A DNA stretch of 64,000 nucleotides from Sorangium cellulosum (GTDB taxonomy: Bacteria; Myxococcota_A; Polyangia; Polyangiales; Polyangiaceae), in assembly GCF_002950945.1 (NCBI RefSeq), contig NZ_CP012673.1:3038001-3102000 (forward strand), written 5' to 3'. The translations under genes and the position numbers were made by a program. Under the pieces are notes generated by a model. The model was not told the DNA's origin and did no database searches. It was given only the letters and a program-made list of their open reading frames with translations. Below are positions 61,475-64,000 of the stretch, piece after piece. Each line of letters starts with the position of its first letter. Positions within the stretch are counted from its first letter, which is position 1.

Positions 61475-64000
61475 TCAGAAGCTCGCTTCGCCGCCGATGC
61501 TGGGGATCACGATCGGTCCGAGCTCCTCCGGCTCGCAGCCGCGCAGGATCGAGCACTCGTATTGAAGCGTCTCCTTCCCGGCGGTGGCGTTGAGCACCTC
61601 GATCGTGAGCGCGATCCAGCGGCCCTCCTTGAAGACCCACCGCTTCTCCAGCCGCAGGTCCAGGCGGAAGAACGCCGGCAGTCGCTCCGGCAGGTCGAGC
61701 CCGCGCACGTACGCGGCGATCTGGGCGCGCAGCTGCTCGCGGCGCAGGATGTCCTCCTCCGTGTCGGGGCGATCCTCGTCGTTGTCGGGCTGCTGCTCGT
61801 CTCTATCGCGACCTCCCCAGATGTCGTAATCGAGGGTCATCGGGACTCCGCTGTAGAACACCGCCCGGCCCCCGAGCTTCCAGCCGCGGCCGAGATCGTA
61901 GGCTGCGGCCATGTTGAGCACGTGGCGGCGGTCGAAGGCCGAGTCGAAGGTCTCCCGGCCGACGTGGCGGATCGAGCGAGAGAGGGTGTACGACACGAAC
62001 CCTCCGAGCCGCTTCGACAGGCTGCGGTGCGCGTGGATCTCGAGGCCATACGCGCTGCCGGTGCCGCGCAGCTCCGCCCGCTGGCCGAGGCCGACGTCGG
62101 TGCCCGGGGGCCGGTTGCCGAGCGCGTCGCTCAGGTTGAAGAACCCGCTTCGAAAGCCGGTGACGGTCGCCTTGATCCCCTCCGGCAGGCGCAGCTCGAC
62201 GCCGGCGCTCGCGAGCAGGCCGGTCTGCACGCCGCCGCGCAGGCCGCCCACCTGGAGGCCGGGCACGGCGCCGAGGAAGCTCGGCGGCTGGTGCGTCACG
62301 CCGAAGGCGCTCAGCAGGGCGATGGCCGGCGTCGCCAAGAGGCGCGTCGAGAGCCGCGGATCCGCCGTGCCTTTGGTCGCGCCGTCGGACGCGAAGAAGT
62401 CGCCGCGCAGGCCCGGGACGATCTCGAGCGCGGGCGCGGGGCGCACGACGAGGTCGGCCCAGATGCCCGCGGCGAGGTCCTCCCGGCTCGTGAACAGGCT
62501 CGCGTAGGCCAGGTCGTTGCGGCTCGGGAAATCGCCGTCTCGCTCGGTGATGTCGATGTCGAACCGCTCGATCTGGGCGTCGGCGCCGGCGCGCACCGTC
62601 AGCCGCTCGGAGGCGGGCGCGGTCAGCTCCACGCGTGTGCCGACGAGGCGCGTGCGCCCGGCCCGGTCGCCGTCCTGGTTCGAGCTCTCCTCGTAGCCGA
62701 GCGTGACCGCGTGCCGCAGCCGGCCCCCGCGCGCGAAGAACCGATCGTAACGGAGGTCGAGCCGGTGGAAGTCGCCGGCGAGGACGACGTCGATGTCGCC
62801 GTCGTCCTCGACCTCGGCGAGGTAGTCGTGCGACCCGAAGGCGAAGAGCCCGACCCGGTCGTACGGCGAGAGATCGTAGGTGGCGCGCGCCTGGTAGTCC
62901 CAGTACCCGAGCTCCACGCCGGGCGAGAACAGCGAGAGGACCGCGCCCGGGTACGCGTAGCGCCCGCCGACGAGCGCGGTGCCGCGGCCGCCGTCCCAGG
63001 GCGCCTCGACCAGCGCGCCCGCGTCGTAGATCCGGAGGTTCGCCTCGCCGTGGAACAGGCGCTCCGGCTCCCTCGTCTCGCCGGCGACGATGCCGCCCGT
63101 GTACCGGCCGAAGCGCGCGGGGAAGCCGCCGGGGTAGAGATCGACGCGCTCGACGAGCGCCGGGTGGATCACGCTGGGGCCGAGCGCGACGTGGTAGAGC
63201 AGCGGGACGCGCACGCCGTCGACGAAGTAGCCGATGTTGCCCGGCGGCGCGCCGCGCACGAAGAAGTACGGCACGCCCGAGGCGATCGGCGTCACGCCGG
63301 GCATCGCCTCGATCGCGCGGAAGGGATCGCCGAACGCGCCGGGCATCTGGCGCACCTCCTCGCGCGTCATCGAGCTGGTCATCGGCGCCGCGCGCTCGCC
63401 CACCACCACGACGTCGAGGGGCGGCGCGGGCGCCGGCTGCGCGCGCGGGACCAGCGCCGCGCTCTCCCCGGGCGGCGGCGGACCCGCGGCCGCGAGGCCG
63501 GGCGGCAGGCCGGGCGGCGCGGCCGGCGCCTGGAGGGGCGCAGCGGCCGGGGCGGCGGGCGTCGGGGCAATCGGCGTCGCGGCCGGTGTTGCGGCCGGCG
63601 GGGCGCGGAACGCCACGCGGAACAGGATGCGCGCGGCGACGGGCTGCCCGCCGCGACGGGCAGGCTCGAAGCGCCACGACGGCGCCGCCGCCACGGCGGC
63701 GCTCGCGAACGGCTCGTCGCCTTCCACCACCGCGGCATCCGCCACCGTGCCGTCGGTGCGCACCGTGATGCGGAGCACCACGTCGGCGTCGCCCGCGCCG
63801 GCGGCCGGGTAAGGCGGCTCGGTGGGGCCGAGCGGCGACGGCATCGTGAGCGCAGGGGCCGGCGCGGCGGCGGCAGGGGGCGGCGTGGTGGCCGTAGAGG
63901 GCGGCGCCGCGGCCGCAGAGGGCGGCGCCGCGGCCGCAGGGGACTGCCTCGTGGCGGGCTCTGCCCTGGCCTCCGGACCGGCGGCGAGGGCGCCGATCAC
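61475..64000 (-). CDS. TonB-dependent receptor with N-terminal TonB-type domain, 5' partial
   Basis: 841 residues are visible; the frame is still open at the window edge (a GTG there need not be the start). The visible N-terminus looks like the end of a signal peptide (ALAAGPEARA-EP). A Pro/Ala-rich stretch follows, then residues about 58-132 resembling a TonB C-terminal domain (DVVLRITVRTDGTVADAAV, SWRFEPARRGGQPV), another Pro/Ala linker, the plug (about 195-330, DVVVVGERAAP, YFVDGVRVPLLYHV) and a beta-barrel ending IVIPSIGGEASF. The barrel imports siderophores or other nutrients across the outer membrane. A TonB-like domain before the plug is a fusion resembling that of some deltaproteobacterial receptors. 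Substrate unknown. Confidence 0.88.
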   Translation of the reverse strand: MIGALAAGPEARAEPATRQSPAAAAPPSAAAAPPSTATTPPPAAAAPAPALTMPSPLGPTEPPYPAAGAGDADVVLRITVRTDGTVADAAVVEGDEPFASAAVAAAPSWRFEPARRGGQPVAARILFRVAFRAPPAATPAATPIAPTPAAPAAAPLQAPAAPPGLPPGLAAAGPPPPGESAALVPRAQPAPAPPLDVVVVGERAAPMTSSMTREEVRQMPGAFGDPFRAIEAMPGVTPIASGVPYFFVRGAPPGNIGYFVDGVRVPLLYHVALGPSVIHPALVERVDLYPGGFPARFGRYTGGIVAGETREPERLFHGEANLRIYDAGALVEAPWDGGRGTALVGGRYAYPGAVLSLFSPGVELGYWDYQARATYDLSPYDRVGLFAFGSHDYLAEVEDDGDIDVVLAGDFHRLDLRYDRFFARGGRLRHAVTLGYEESSNQDGDRAGRTRLVGTRVELTAPASERLTVRAGADAQIERFDIDITERDGDFPSRNDLAYASLFTSREDLAAGIWADLVVRPAPALEIVPGLRGDFFASDGATKGTADPRLSTRLLATPAIALLSAFGVTHQPPSFLGAVPGLQVGGLRGGVQTGLLASAGVELRLPEGIKATVTGFRSGFFNLSDALGNRPPGTDVGLGQRAELRGTGSAYGLEIHAHRSLSKRLGGFVSYTLSRSIRHVGRETFDSAFDRRHVLNMAAAYDLGRGWKLGGRAVFYSGVPMTLDYDIWGGRDRDEQQPDNDEDRPDTEEDILRREQLRAQIAAYVRGLDLPERLPAFFRLDLRLEKRWVFKEGRWIALTIEVLNATAGKETLQYECSILRGCEPEELGPIVIPSIGGEASF

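Noticed and set aside
61108..61593. Rightward 161-codon frame in the gap before the receptor
   Set aside because: Arg/Ser-rich, crosses the palindrome and the 3' end of the receptor gene, no ribosome site and no recognisable fold.

Overview
The window is very GC-rich, densely coding DNA in which the antisense frames of real genes also stay open for long stretches. Combined with the gene content (kinase/cyclase/ATPase/TPR giants, a YcaO gene next to an NHLP-type precursor, a retron with its msr-msd RNA, many HEAT-repeat proteins and lipoproteins) this points to a myxobacterium of the Sorangium/Polyangium kind. That assignment is an inference; no rRNA or marker gene is present to confirm it.

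Left part (1-16.2 kb): the 3' part of a HEAT-repeat gene, an arrestin-like protein, a TerB-like protein, the purine genes purE-purK, two overlapping membrane-protein genes and a lipoprotein. A leftward set follows: OmpA-like protein, glycosyltransferase, cytochrome P450 and a 2H phosphoesterase. After sdaA comes an 800-base gap holding a large imperfect inverted repeat built of 6- and 7-base units, then a Tat-type alpha/beta hydrolase.

Centre (16.4-34.5 kb): the most striking region. Two giant paralogues with kinase, cyclase-homology, STAND-type ATPase and TPR parts (architecture of 'TOMM system kinase/cyclase fusion' proteins) flank a small gene with an NHLP-like leader, an amidohydrolase, a YcaO/E1-like azoline synthetase, an HEVGH metalloprotease, a CHAT-like pair and a metzincin. 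One kinase is a pseudokinase while the other is intact. One CHAT-like protein lacks its catalytic dyad while the other keeps it. I read this as a TOMM RiPP locus wired to signalling and proteolysis.

34.6-44.4 kb: a Rieske oxygenase resembling cholesterol 7-desaturases, lipoproteins, a three-gene set (DUF692/MNIO oxidase, nucleotidyltransferase, membrane protein with a Cys/Gly-repeat tail that is a plausible MNIO substrate), a TauD-like dioxygenase with a partner gene, and an SDR missing its cofactor-binding N-terminus.

44.5-59.7 kb, all leftward: a WGR-domain protein, a 945-residue helical-repeat protein, a 2257-residue WD40-HEAT protein and a SWIM-finger/WGR-like protein, the last three joined by 4-base overlaps. 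Immediately downstream is a retron: an ncRNA with a1/a2 pairing and a 30-bp perfect msd stem, then the reverse transcriptase. The right end holds a DUF2288 gene, a secreted hydrolase and most of a TonB-dependent receptor with a TonB-type domain near its N-terminus, which runs off the window.
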